From the NCBI RefSeq assembly GCF_044784365.2, contig NZ_CP173062.2: a stretch of 64,000 nucleotides of DNA. One strand, written 5' to 3'. Numbering within the stretch: the stretch's first letter is position 1; every line of letters starts with the position of its first letter. Of this stretch, positions 8,030 through 16,278 are shown piece after piece. A program made the translations under genes and the position numbers. The DNA is from Cetobacterium_A somerae. GTDB taxonomy: Bacteria > Fusobacteriota > Fusobacteriia > Fusobacteriales > Fusobacteriaceae. The notes under the pieces are model-generated. The model saw only the letters and a list, made by a program, of their open reading frames with translations, searched no databases and was not told the DNA's origin.

Positions 8030-8992
8030 GTGAAATCTTTGATATACTTAAAAAAATTTTTTTCATCTATTATTACTATTTTTATAGTATCTTTAATTAT
8101 TTTTTTACTTTTTGAATCATTACCTGGAGACCCAGTTTTAATTAGACTAGGAATTGAAAGTGATCCTATTTTAGAAGCTCGTTTGAGAGAGGAGCTTGGC
8201 TTAAATGCTCCTTTTTATATTCGATTTTTTAAATGGTGTTTTCAACTTTTAAAAGGAGATTTAGGTAACTCTTTTTCTTATTCTAGTTATACTGTTGTTG
8301 AACTAATAAAGTCTAGATTTTTAACTACTTTTATAATTACAATTTCAACTTTAGTAATTGTATTGGTTACATCTATACCATTAGGAACAATTTTAGCTAA
8401 AAATCATAAGTTTAAGACTTTTAAATTTTTAAAAGTTTTTTCTCAAATTGGGTTTTCAATCCCTGCGTTTTGGACTGCAATAGTTTTAATGTATATCTTC
8501 TCATTAAAGCTAAAACTTCTTCCTACTTTAGGAAGTGTTAATTGGAATAGATACCCAATTACATCTTTAAAATCTCTTATTCTCCCGATACTTACTCTTA
8601 GCATAAGTAAGGTGCCTTTAGTCAGTCACTACCTTTGTAATAGTATGATTGAGGAAAGTTCAAAGGATTATGTTCGAGTAGCAAAAAGTAAAGGTTTAAA
8701 TCAAAATGAGATATATAAAAAACATATATTAAGAAACTCTTTGATTAGTGTTATCACTGTAATTGGTATGATTACGATTTATCTTATTACTGGAACTATC
8801 GTTATTGAAAATGTTTTTGCATTACCAGGATTAGGAACCCTTTTAATGGAAGGAATAAGTCGAAAAGATTATCCACTTGTTCAAGGTATTGTTCTTTATA
8901 TAAGTTTTTCTGTTATTTTGATAAATTTTATTATAGATATTATGTATTCTATTATCGATCCAAGAATTAGAAAAGAAGGAGAAAAAAGATGA
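8030..8992 (+). CDS. ABC transporter permease, DppB/OppB type
   Basis: A 320-residue inner-membrane permease with about six helices. The N-terminus MKSLIYLKKFFSSIITIFIV and the GDPVLIRLG-like periplasmic segment are typical of the DppB branch. The coupling (EAA) loop is EESSKDYVRVAKSKGL, followed by VIENVFALPGLGTLL. Start is GTG immediately after the stop of the binding-protein gene, so translation is coupled. It pairs with the following DppC-like permease. Confidence 0.92.
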   Translation: MKSLIYLKKFFSSIITIFIVSLIIFLLFESLPGDPVLIRLGIESDPILEARLREELGLNAPFYIRFFKWCFQLLKGDLGNSFSYSSYTVVELIKSRFLTTFIITISTLVIVLVTSIPLGTILAKNHKFKTFKFLKVFSQIGFSIPAFWTAIVLMYIFSLKLKLLPTLGSVNWNRYPITSLKSLILPILTLSISKVPLVSHYLCNSMIEESSKDYVRVAKSKGLNQNEIYKKHILRNSLISVITVIGMITIYLITGTIVIENVFALPGLGTLLMEGISRKDYPLVQGIVLYISFSVILINFIIDIMYSIIDPRIRKEGEKR

Positions 8993-9792
8993 ATCTATCT
9001 AAAAATACTAACTTAAAAATTGGTTTATCTATTATTGGTGTTCTTTTCTTTTTTATGATTTTAAGTATATTTTGGACTCCATATAATCCATACTTAATTG
9101 ATGAGTTAAATAGATTAAAACCGCCATCTTTTTCCCATATATTAGGAACTGATCAGTTGGGAAGAGATATTTTATCTAGAGTTATGGTTGCTTCTCAAGG
9201 AGCTTTTTATGTTGGTTTTATTTCTGTTCTTATTGGTGGAATTATCGGAAGTTTTTTAGGAACTATATCGGGGTATTTCTCCAACTGGATTGATGAAATA
9301 ATCTCTAAAATAATTGATGCTTTTATGTCTATTCCATCTATCTTATTTTTATTAGTTTTTATAACCATATTTGGAAAAGATCTTAAAAACACAGCCATTT
9401 CAATTGGCATTTTAAATATTCCTACTTTTTTCAGAATTAGCAGAAGTAAAGTTATGGAAATTAAAAATCTACCATATATAACTTGGGCTAGAATAATAGG
9501 GGTTAAAGAGATTCAAATTATTTTTTCACATATTTTTCCAAATATACTATCTACATTAATTGTTGTTGGTGCATTATCTTTTTCAACAGCAATTCTAACA
9601 GAAGCTAGTCTTAGTTATTTAGGAATGGGAGCTAATCCTCCTGAACCTACTTGGGGTGAGATTATTTACAGAGCTCAGGAGTATATAACAACAAATCCAT
9701 TTTATGCTTTTGTTCCTGGAGTTTTAATTAGTTTAGTAGCTATTGGCTTTAATCTTCTTGGCGAAGGTATCAAAGAGTATATAAAAAAATAG
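8989..9792 (+). CDS. ABC transporter permease, DppC/OppC type
   Basis: A 267-residue inner-membrane permease. It has one N-terminal helix, then the SHILGTDQLGRDILSRV motif that marks DppC-type subunits, and the GANPPEPTWGEII motif near the C-terminus. The coupling loop is around LPYITWARIIGVKE. Its ATG overlaps the stop of the previous permease (ATGA), giving translational coupling and equal stoichiometry. Confidence 0.92.
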   Translation: MNLSKNTNLKIGLSIIGVLFFFMILSIFWTPYNPYLIDELNRLKPPSFSHILGTDQLGRDILSRVMVASQGAFYVGFISVLIGGIIGSFLGTISGYFSNWIDEIISKIIDAFMSIPSILFLLVFITIFGKDLKNTAISIGILNIPTFFRISRSKVMEIKNLPYITWARIIGVKEIQIIFSHIFPNILSTLIVVGALSFSTAILTEASLSYLGMGANPPEPTWGEIIYRAQEYITTNPFYAFVPGVLISLVAIGFNLLGEGIKEYIKK

Positions 9793-9806
9793 GAGTATAT
9801 ATAAAT

Positions 9807-10784
9807 ATGGTTATTTTAAATGTTACAAATCTATCCATAGAGGAGATTTCAAAAATTAATAGAGTTGTTGTTGATGAAATATCTTTCTCTTTAAAAAAGG
9901 GTGAAGTTCTAGGAATAGTTGGTGAAAGTGGAAGTGGTAAAACTGTTACAGCAATGAGTCTTTTAAATTTATTATCAGATGATTTAAAAATTTCAAAAGG
10001 AACCATTAATTTTTTAGGTACTGATATTTGTAAAGCTTCTGAAAAAGAACTTGAAAAAATTAGAGGTAATAGTTTTTCTATTATATTTCAAAATCCAATT
10101 AGTTCATTAAATCCTCTAATGAAAGTTGGAAAACAAATCTTAGAAGTAATTGAAAAACATCAAAATTTAGATAAAAAACAGATGTTAAATAGAACTTTTG
10201 AAGTTCTATCTGATGTTGGTTTTAAAGATAATTTTATGGAGATATATAATAAATATCCACATGAACTTAGTGGAGGACAGGGTCAAAGAATCGGTATTGC
10301 AATGGCAATTGCCAATAATCCCAAAATTATTATTGCAGATGAACCAACAACAGCACTTGATAAAAATACTCAAGCACAAATTTTAAATCTTTTAAAAGAG
10401 ATTCAAAATAAATATCAAACTTCTATAATTCTAATATCTCATGATTTAGAGATTATTAAGAATTTTACTGACAATGCTTTAATTATGTATTTTGGACAAA
10501 TTGTAGAAAGTGGTAGTACCTATGACATCTTTCTTAATCCTAATCATCACTATACTAAAGGACTTCTGGATTCTCTTCCTGAAAATTTTAAAAAAGGAGA
10601 GTCTATTAAAGTGATGAAAGGAGGAATCCCAAATATAAATGACAATATCGAAGGATGCTTTTTTTCTCCTAGATGTCCTGCTGCTATAGAGAATTGTAAA
10701 AAAAATAGAATTATGTATAATTTTGATAAAAAAAATCATAAAGGAATTCGATGTATCAATCCTTTAAAGGAAAAGAATCTATGA
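9807..10784 (+). CDS. ABC transporter ATPase, DppD/OppD type
   Basis: A 325-residue cytosolic ATPase. Walker A is GESGSGKTV, the Q-loop lies in IIFQNPISSLNP, the signature is LSGGQGQR, Walker B with the catalytic Glu is IIIADEPTTALD, and the H-loop is ISHDLE. The C-terminal oligopeptide-transporter extension has the usual Cys-rich pattern CFFSPRCPAAIENCKKN (about residues 287-303), which in relatives binds a [4Fe-4S] cluster or metal. RBS AGGAG. It works as a heterodimer with the next ATPase. Confidence 0.93.
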   Translation: MVILNVTNLSIEEISKINRVVVDEISFSLKKGEVLGIVGESGSGKTVTAMSLLNLLSDDLKISKGTINFLGTDICKASEKELEKIRGNSFSIIFQNPISSLNPLMKVGKQILEVIEKHQNLDKKQMLNRTFEVLSDVGFKDNFMEIYNKYPHELSGGQGQRIGIAMAIANNPKIIIADEPTTALDKNTQAQILNLLKEIQNKYQTSIILISHDLEIIKNFTDNALIMYFGQIVESGSTYDIFLNPNHHYTKGLLDSLPENFKKGESIKVMKGGIPNINDNIEGCFFSPRCPAAIENCKKNRIMYNFDKKNHKGIRCINPLKEKNL

Positions 10785-11461
10785 AAAATAAAATAATCTT
10801 TAAAATAAAAAATCTAAACAAAAAATTTAAAAACTCTTTGGTTTTAAATAACGTTACTTTTAATATTTTTGAAGGTGAAACTCTTGGAATTGTAGGACCT
10901 AGTGGATGCGGCAAAAGTACTTTTGGAAAAATATTACTACTACTTTTATCACCTGATTCTGGTGAAATCATATATAAAAATAAAAATATATTTGCTTATA
11001 ATAAAAATGAAATTTTAGAGTTTCGTAAAGATATTCAAATGGTCCTACAAGATCCCTATCTTTCTCTAAATCCTAAAAAAAATATTCAGTGGCATTTAGA
11101 AGAACCTTTATCTGTTTTAAATTTTCCTAAACATGAACGACTTGAAAAAATTCTTTCTATGTTAGAATTAGTTGGTTTATCTAGAGATTACTTAAATAAA
11201 TATCCAAATCAGCTAAGTGGAGGACAAAAACAAAGAGTTTTAATTCTAGCAGCTCTACTTATAAATCCTAAAGTTATTGTTTTAGATGAATCTGTTTCAG
11301 CTTTAGATATCTCTGTTCAGGCTCAAATTCTAAATCTTTTAAGTGAGCTACAAAAAAAATTAAATCTAACATATATTTTTATATCTCATGATTTAAATGT
11401 TGTAAAGTATATGTGTGACCGTATTATTTCTTTTGAAAATGGAAAAGTTATAGATATATAA
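10781..11461 (+). CDS. ABC transporter ATPase, DppF/OppF type
   Basis: Second ATPase of the transporter, 226 residues from the ATG at 10781, which overlaps the stop of the DppD-like gene (ATGA) and has an AAAGGAAAAG ribosome site. An in-frame ATG at 10751 would add ten residues but lacks a site. Walker A is GPSGCGKST, signature LSGGQKQR, Walker B IVLDESVSALD, H-loop ISHDLN. It is shorter than usual DppF proteins (about 300) because it lacks the C-terminal oligopeptide extension with the Cys motif. A terminator follows directly. Confidence 0.9.
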   Translation: MKNKIIFKIKNLNKKFKNSLVLNNVTFNIFEGETLGIVGPSGCGKSTFGKILLLLLSPDSGEIIYKNKNIFAYNKNEILEFRKDIQMVLQDPYLSLNPKKNIQWHLEEPLSVLNFPKHERLEKILSMLELVGLSRDYLNKYPNQLSGGQKQRVLILAALLINPKVIVLDESVSALDISVQAQILNLLSELQKKLNLTYIFISHDLNVVKYMCDRIISFENGKVIDI

Positions 11462-11488
11462 AAAAAGGGTTTATGCAACCCTTTTTTT
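11461..11488. terminator. bidirectional rho-independent terminator
   Basis: AAAAAAGGGTT and AACCCTTTTTTT arms around TATGC, between the plus-strand transporter operon and the minus-strand flavin reductase gene, whose stop is at its edge. Confidence 0.9.
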
Positions 11489-13169
11489 ATTGTTGATTTA
11501 TAAATTTAACTGCGTTCTCTCCTGCAATACGTCCAAATATAACTGCAGCACTGTATGCAGCACTACTGTTTGTAACTTCTCCTGCAGCGAATACTCCTGG
11601 AACTACATTTCCTTCTACATCTAAAACTTCAGTTTTTTCGTTTGCTACTACTCCACCTCTAGTCATATGAACAGCTGATTCAACCTGAACACCATAGAAT
11701 GGTCCCTCTGTTCTGAACTCTCTTTTAAATGGTTTTGCTCTAAATGGATCTTCTTCTTCTCCACGTATCGCTTTATTGAAATGATCTCTTGTAGCTACTA
11801 GCTTATCTGCTGGTACACCTAATTTTTGTGCTAATTCTTCTAAAGTATCAGCCTTTACATGATATCCTTTTGCAGTGTGCTTTTGTAAACGGTAACTTGC
11901 TTCATATAAAGCTTGATCATATATATAGAATGCCTTTCCATCTGGTTGAGCTAATATTGTTTGAGCAGCTTTAAATCTATCATTTTTAGAGATATTTTCA
12001 TTTAAGAATCTTTCTCCCTTTGCATTTACAAGCATAAATCCATCTCCACCACCAGTTAAATCTCTAGTAGTTCTAACTATAAATGGGAATAAATTTAGTT
12101 CATCTAAATTAGCTAATTGCATATTATTTTCTTCAAATACAGGAATAAAATCACCCGTTGCTCCAAGTTGATTTGAAGTTTGAAGTTTTTCAGTTCCAGG
12201 AGAGTATTTAGCTAACAACTCCTTATTTGATGAAAATCCTCCAGTTGCCATAACAACAGCTTTTGCCTTTATATCATAAAAGTTATTTCCATTTTGAACC
12301 TTAACTCCTTTAATAGCTCCATTCTCTACTATTAAATCTGTTCCTTTTGTCCCTGTTCTTATATCTATACCTAAACTTTTAGCTTTTGCTTCCATTCCAT
12401 CTTGTACTTCTTCTCCAGCATAAGCATCTTTTTCAGCCATATGCCCTCTTTTTCCGTAATAATGATTTAATTTTACTCCCATTTCTCTTAACCAAGAATC
12501 TAATTTTGAAGCTCCTTCTGCTTGAGCTCTAGTTCTTTCTGGAGTATCCATCCAGTTTGTATTATCAGCAATTAATTTCTCAACAGAATCCTCTACACCT
12601 GCTTTTTTCTCTGCTTCTGAATTAATTAAGTCATAGAAATTCATATCGTACTTTCCATTTCCACTTAATATATCTAATTTTTCAATTAATATTATATTAT
12701 TTAATCCAGCTTCTTTTGCAGATATTGCTGCTGCAAGACCTGCTGGTCCTCCACCAACTATAACTAGGTCTGTAGATACTGGCTCTAAATATGCCACTGG
12801 TTGCTCTGGTCCTGCTGTTTTTACAGTTATTCTACCAAAATCTTTTCCACCCTCTTTTAATGCTGCAGCCACTGCTCTTTTAACTCCTAAAGATGTGTAT
12901 GTTGCTCCTGATACACTATCAACTATTGGAGATTGAGCTTTTAAAATTCTATCTTTTAAAATTGGAAATGATCTTGACATTATATGTGAAGTTTCATTAT
13001 CTGAAACTAATTCAAGATTTTCAATCTTATCTCCTTTTGTGATTACATTTACTTTAATCTCTCCAGAAAATCCATTTCCTTTACCTATAATAGACTTTTC
13101 CTTCTCACCGCAAGCCATTAACATTAAACTTGCTAACAAAATTGCTAATTTACACCTGTTTACTTTCAT
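11487..13169 (-). CDS. FMN-binding/FAD-dependent reductase lipoprotein (fumarate-reductase-like, substrate unknown)
   Basis: A 560-residue exported flavoprotein. A lipobox LMAC (Cys 20) follows a short signal. An FMN-binding domain (about 30-112) carries DSVSGATYTS, where Thr 90 would hold covalent FMN added by an ApbE-type transferase. A FAD_binding_2 domain starts at VIVGGGPAGLAAA (about 136-148). Compared with flavocytochrome c3 fumarate reductase, the proton-donor Arg (398 in NDRFKAAQTILAQ) and the His of HMTRGG (501) are kept. However, the His before GATGD is Gln (334), and the GANRLGGNA loop with the substrate Arg is missing (EVTNSSAAYSAAVIFGR). An enoate other than fumarate seems likely. 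It has its own regulated promoter. Confidence 0.85.
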   Translation of the reverse strand: MKVNRCKLAILLASLMLMACGEKEKSIIGKGNGFSGEIKVNVITKGDKIENLELVSDNETSHIMSRSFPILKDRILKAQSPIVDSVSGATYTSLGVKRAVAAALKEGGKDFGRITVKTAGPEQPVAYLEPVSTDLVIVGGGPAGLAAAISAKEAGLNNIILIEKLDILSGNGKYDMNFYDLINSEAEKKAGVEDSVEKLIADNTNWMDTPERTRAQAEGASKLDSWLREMGVKLNHYYGKRGHMAEKDAYAGEEVQDGMEAKAKSLGIDIRTGTKGTDLIVENGAIKGVKVQNGNNFYDIKAKAVVMATGGFSSNKELLAKYSPGTEKLQTSNQLGATGDFIPVFEENNMQLANLDELNLFPFIVRTTRDLTGGGDGFMLVNAKGERFLNENISKNDRFKAAQTILAQPDGKAFYIYDQALYEASYRLQKHTAKGYHVKADTLEELAQKLGVPADKLVATRDHFNKAIRGEEEDPFRAKPFKREFRTEGPFYGVQVESAVHMTRGGVVANEKTEVLDVEGNVVPGVFAAGEVTNSSAAYSAAVIFGRIAGENAVKFINQQ

Positions 13170-13181
13170 TATTACCCCTTT

Positions 13182-13240
13182 AAATTTTCTTTGAACAAAT
13201 ATTCAAAGAAAATTTTAGCACATAATGACTTTTTTATCAA
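13182..13240 (-). promoter_or_regulatory. strong promoter overlapped by a perfect 14-bp-arm dyad
   Basis: On the minus strand, TTGATA (13240-13235), a 17-base spacer and an extended -10 TGCTAAAAT (TAAAAT 13217-13212). The inverted repeat AAATTTTCTTTGAA / TTCAAAGAAAATTT (13182-13195 and 13202-13215, 6-base spacer) covers the -10 and start region and ends just before the AAAGGGG ribosome site. It reads as a repressor operator for the flavin reductase gene. Confidence 0.7.
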
Positions 13241-13258
13241 TGTTTTTAACTATTTTTT

Positions 13259-14185
13259 TTAAAAAACATATTCAAAACCACATCTAATTTTCATATATAG
13301 TCCAGATTCTGAAACATTTGAAAATTTTGTTTTTACTTCTTCAAAATTATATCCAGTTATTCCAATTTTTGCAAAAATTCTCAACTTCTCCGTTATATCT
13401 TGACTGTATAATAAGTACGGTCCTACATTGAATTTAAATGATTTATCTTGATCTGTATTCTTGTAGTAGTTATATGAATCAATTTCTGAATCTAATGAAA
13501 ATGCAAAATTTTCATTTAAATCATATGTCCATCTAAAATTGTTTTCAATTCTAAATAAATAGGTTCCTCTATTATTTCCATAATCTAAATACTCATTATA
13601 TATTGTGAAAAAATTCTGGAATCCATAACCTAAATTTATACTTCCTGTTAAGTTACCCTCTAAGGAATATCCATCTCTAGAATTTGTATCAATAGATGAA
13701 AGAAAAAAATCAAATCCCCAATAAGCTCCACCCAATCCTATATCTGAATTAGTACGAACTCTATATCTCAATGAGTATTTATTTTCTTTAAAGTTCTCTC
13801 CAAAATCACTCGATATATCACTTACATTATATTTAATGTAGGGGCCTATATCGCTAAACCAATTTTTTCCAAAAACTTCTTTTTCCTCTAATTTCCTATA
13901 TAAAGAAAAGGTATTTTCCCATCCATCTGTATTAGAATTTTTATCATATTTTTTTTCAATATCATAATCAAAAGTCCAATTGTCATTTAGTTTTGATGTA
14001 CCCGTTCCTATTTTCCATTTGTAATATTTTTTTCCATCTTTATTTTCTAGCTCTCCATAGCTCTGATATAGATTGTTTTCTGGTTCTTCTAAATAAAAAT
14101 TTAATATCTCCCGTCCAACACCAAAAGAACTTAAATGAAGTAGTAGAAATGTACATATAATATTTTTAATATTCATCTCCAACAT
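13259..14185 (-). CDS. outer-membrane beta-barrel-like protein, last gene of pel locus
   Basis: A 308-residue exported protein of unrecognised family. A signal peptide (about residues 4-24, CTFLLLHLSSFGVG) is followed by many amphipathic strands rich in Tyr, Asn and Gly with alternating hydrophobic positions, for example YLFRIENNFRWTYDL and FKFNVGPYLLYSQDI. The chain ends CGFEYVF, a terminal aromatic as in outer-membrane barrels. The gene overlaps the end of the pelG fusion gene by up to 20 bases (ATG at 14185, alternative ATG at 14176), so it is translated with it. No PelB-like TPR-porin is encoded here; this small barrel is the obvious candidate for polymer exit (inference). No terminator is visible before the next gene's promoter. 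Confidence 0.65.
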   Translation of the reverse strand: MLEMNIKNIICTFLLLHLSSFGVGREILNFYLEEPENNLYQSYGELENKDGKKYYKWKIGTGTSKLNDNWTFDYDIEKKYDKNSNTDGWENTFSLYRKLEEKEVFGKNWFSDIGPYIKYNVSDISSDFGENFKENKYSLRYRVRTNSDIGLGGAYWGFDFFLSSIDTNSRDGYSLEGNLTGSINLGYGFQNFFTIYNEYLDYGNNRGTYLFRIENNFRWTYDLNENFAFSLDSEIDSYNYYKNTDQDKSFKFNVGPYLLYSQDITEKLRIFAKIGITGYNFEEVKTKFSNVSESGLYMKIRCGFEYVF

Positions 14186-16277
14186 ACACTCCTTTTCTAT
14201 TAAATCCTTCTCTATCTACTCCATTTTCATCATAACCATTTTTATCGTAACCATCTTTATCATAAATATTCTCATATGACGCGTCATTTTCATTTTCAAA
14301 ACCTTCTATTGGTTTTTTGTTTCCATCTTTATCATAACCACTTTTATTATAACCCTCTTCATTATATCCTTCATAGTTATACCCATTCTTATTATAATAA
14401 TTATTTGTTTCTTTATTTAAACCATACCACGTCCATCCATTTTTATCAAACTCTGTTTTTGTTTCCTTGTTTAACCCTTGAAAATCAAATCCTTTTTTAT
14501 CATATTTAGACTTAGTTATTCTATTATATCCGTTATAATCAAATCCTCTTTCGTCAATATTTTTTCCTGTATCACTGTTTATTCCACTAAAATCAAAATT
14601 AAAATAGTCATACGGTGAGTCTGTATATATGTTCCATCCCTCTTTTGTAAATCCTCTTGAATTAATTCCCTCTTGATTATATCCATCATAATTATATCCT
14701 TCTTTATTATAATAACTCATTGTATTCCAATTTCTTTTAGTTTTTCTATTAAATCCATCTTTTGTATGAGTACTTGTACAACCACTTAAAAATAAGAGTA
14801 TAACTATTATTAGCGGAAAAATTAATTTGCGATTTAGTATCTTTTCTAGTTTCTCAAGAAAAGGAGCTTTAATATTAAAAGAAAAATTTTGCTTATAAAA
14901 AGTAATATAATTTAACTCTTGAGCTATTCTATCTAGCATTATTTCTGATAAAATAAGGGATAAAAAAGCTGCTACAAAAAATCCAAGTCCTGTATATTCA
15001 TTTCCCATTAATGATGTTATTATTGAAAAAAAGGTACTTAAAATGAAAAATACAATTGATATTAATAACGCCTCTTTTCTAGAATCAAAATATAAAAATA
15101 TAGTTATATATACAGATATAAAAACCGTACAATAAGCTGCAAAAATCATGACTCTAAATAGATCTAGTAAATATAAATCCATTCCATATTTTAAAAATAT
15201 TACTTTAGATAAAAGAGCTACTGAAAATGAAACAAAAAATTGAAGCTCCATTATATAGTAAATCTCCTCTTTTAATACATCAATCATTTTTTTCTTTTCA
15301 ACATCTATATCTACTAAGTTTCCATTTAAAGTTAGAAGAGCGTAATATCTTTTATAAATTGGAAAAAACTTAGTTTCCATAAATACTAAAAAATAAATCA
15401 TAGTTGGAATTGTTAAAAAGAAAGCATAAAATACTGCAACCTCATATAATGGAGAGCTTAAAAATACTCCTCCTACTCTATATGAATCACCATATATCCA
15501 ATTTACAAATATATGAGACCACATTCCAAAATTAAAAAATATTCCAATAAAACTTAAAGAGGTATATCTCTTGAAAGCTCTTAAAAACTCAAACTCACTT
15601 TCATCTGAATCTTCAAATATATATGTTAAATATGAAAAAAGCATAAAAAATGTTATTCCTATTCCAATTGTATAAGCTAAAATAATTGAATAAGCTAGAT
15701 TATTTTTAAAAAATTCATTATTTGAATATTTTAAAATATATCCTCCTAAACCTACCGCTACAACATTTCCTATAACATAAGCTAATATCGAATAACTATA
15801 GTTCTTTACAGCTGATATATAATTCATACTTACCCAAATTCCTGATAAAAAACAAAATAATGCAGTTAATGTATATATGTAAAACCACGATAAATCCTGT
15901 CCTTTAAAATATAAAACACCTATAAAAAATGATATTATAGTTATAAATTTTATTGTTCCTATATATGTTGATTTTAATTTTTTTTGTTCTCCTGAGTATA
16001 TACAATCAGATATAAATCTCGTTATTAAATATTGAACTGCTCCAGTTAAAAGTTGAGAAAATATGAACGAATAAACTATTCCTGTCATAAATAGATTTCT
16101 CTCTCCTCTTGAAAGAATATATTGTTTTCCTATAAACATAAGAATATTTAAAGTTATAACAGTTATGAGCCATGGACCTACTCCAATAAGGGCTGAATAG
16201 GCCATGGCCTTTATATCTTGAAACGTATTATTATCCTCTGAAAACAGATTTTTCAACTCAAATCCTATTCCTGCCAT
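14166..16277 (-). CDS. pelG: PelG-like polysaccharide transporter fused to lipobox and pentad-repeat domain
   Basis: A 703-residue protein. Residues 1 to about 480 match PelG: MAGIGFELKNLFSEDN at the start, the ALIGVGPWLITVI helix, about twelve membrane helices of the Wzx/MOP type, and an ending near ELNYITFYKQNF. PelG carries the Pel polymer across the inner membrane. Pseudomonas PelG stops at about 456 residues; here the frame continues into RKLIFPLIIVILLFLSGC (lipobox Cys 500) and then about 200 residues of period-5 repeats (xxG-aromatic-N/D). No ATG, GTG or TTG lies in frame between residue 447 and the lipobox, so the tail is not a separate gene. It starts one base after pelF and overlaps the barrel gene. 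Confidence 0.85.
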   Translation of the reverse strand: MAGIGFELKNLFSEDNNTFQDIKAMAYSALIGVGPWLITVITLNILMFIGKQYILSRGERNLFMTGIVYSFIFSQLLTGAVQYLITRFISDCIYSGEQKKLKSTYIGTIKFITIISFFIGVLYFKGQDLSWFYIYTLTALFCFLSGIWVSMNYISAVKNYSYSILAYVIGNVVAVGLGGYILKYSNNEFFKNNLAYSIILAYTIGIGITFFMLFSYLTYIFEDSDESEFEFLRAFKRYTSLSFIGIFFNFGMWSHIFVNWIYGDSYRVGGVFLSSPLYEVAVFYAFFLTIPTMIYFLVFMETKFFPIYKRYYALLTLNGNLVDIDVEKKKMIDVLKEEIYYIMELQFFVSFSVALLSKVIFLKYGMDLYLLDLFRVMIFAAYCTVFISVYITIFLYFDSRKEALLISIVFFILSTFFSIITSLMGNEYTGLGFFVAAFLSLILSEIMLDRIAQELNYITFYKQNFSFNIKAPFLEKLEKILNRKLIFPLIIVILLFLSGCTSTHTKDGFNRKTKRNWNTMSYYNKEGYNYDGYNQEGINSRGFTKEGWNIYTDSPYDYFNFDFSGINSDTGKNIDERGFDYNGYNRITKSKYDKKGFDFQGLNKETKTEFDKNGWTWYGLNKETNNYYNKNGYNYEGYNEEGYNKSGYDKDGNKKPIEGFENENDASYENIYDKDGYDKNGYDENGVDREGFNRKGVYVGDEY
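14169..14765 (-). repeat. period-5 protein repeat tract in the PelG fusion
   Basis: Codons for about 200 residues in which Gly recurs about every five residues, followed by Tyr/Phe/Trp/Ile and Asn/Asp: KEGYN, YDGYN, QEGIN, SRGFT, KEGWN and near the end KDGYD, KNGYD, ENGVD, REGFN, RKGVY. The tract is interrupted by longer spacers (for example TDSPYDYFNFDFSG). No transmembrane segment follows the lipobox. Confidence 0.8.
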
Positions 16278-16278
16278 A

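Noticed and set aside
14276..14509. Open frame of 77 codons on the plus strand opposite the PelG repeat tract
   Set aside because: It mirrors the period-5 repeats and gives a low-complexity His/Tyr/Leu protein with no ribosome site; it is a shadow of the minus-strand gene.
14166..16277. Two separate genes, pelG and a lipoprotein
   Set aside because: The frame is continuous and no ATG, GTG or TTG occurs in frame within 50 codons before the lipobox.
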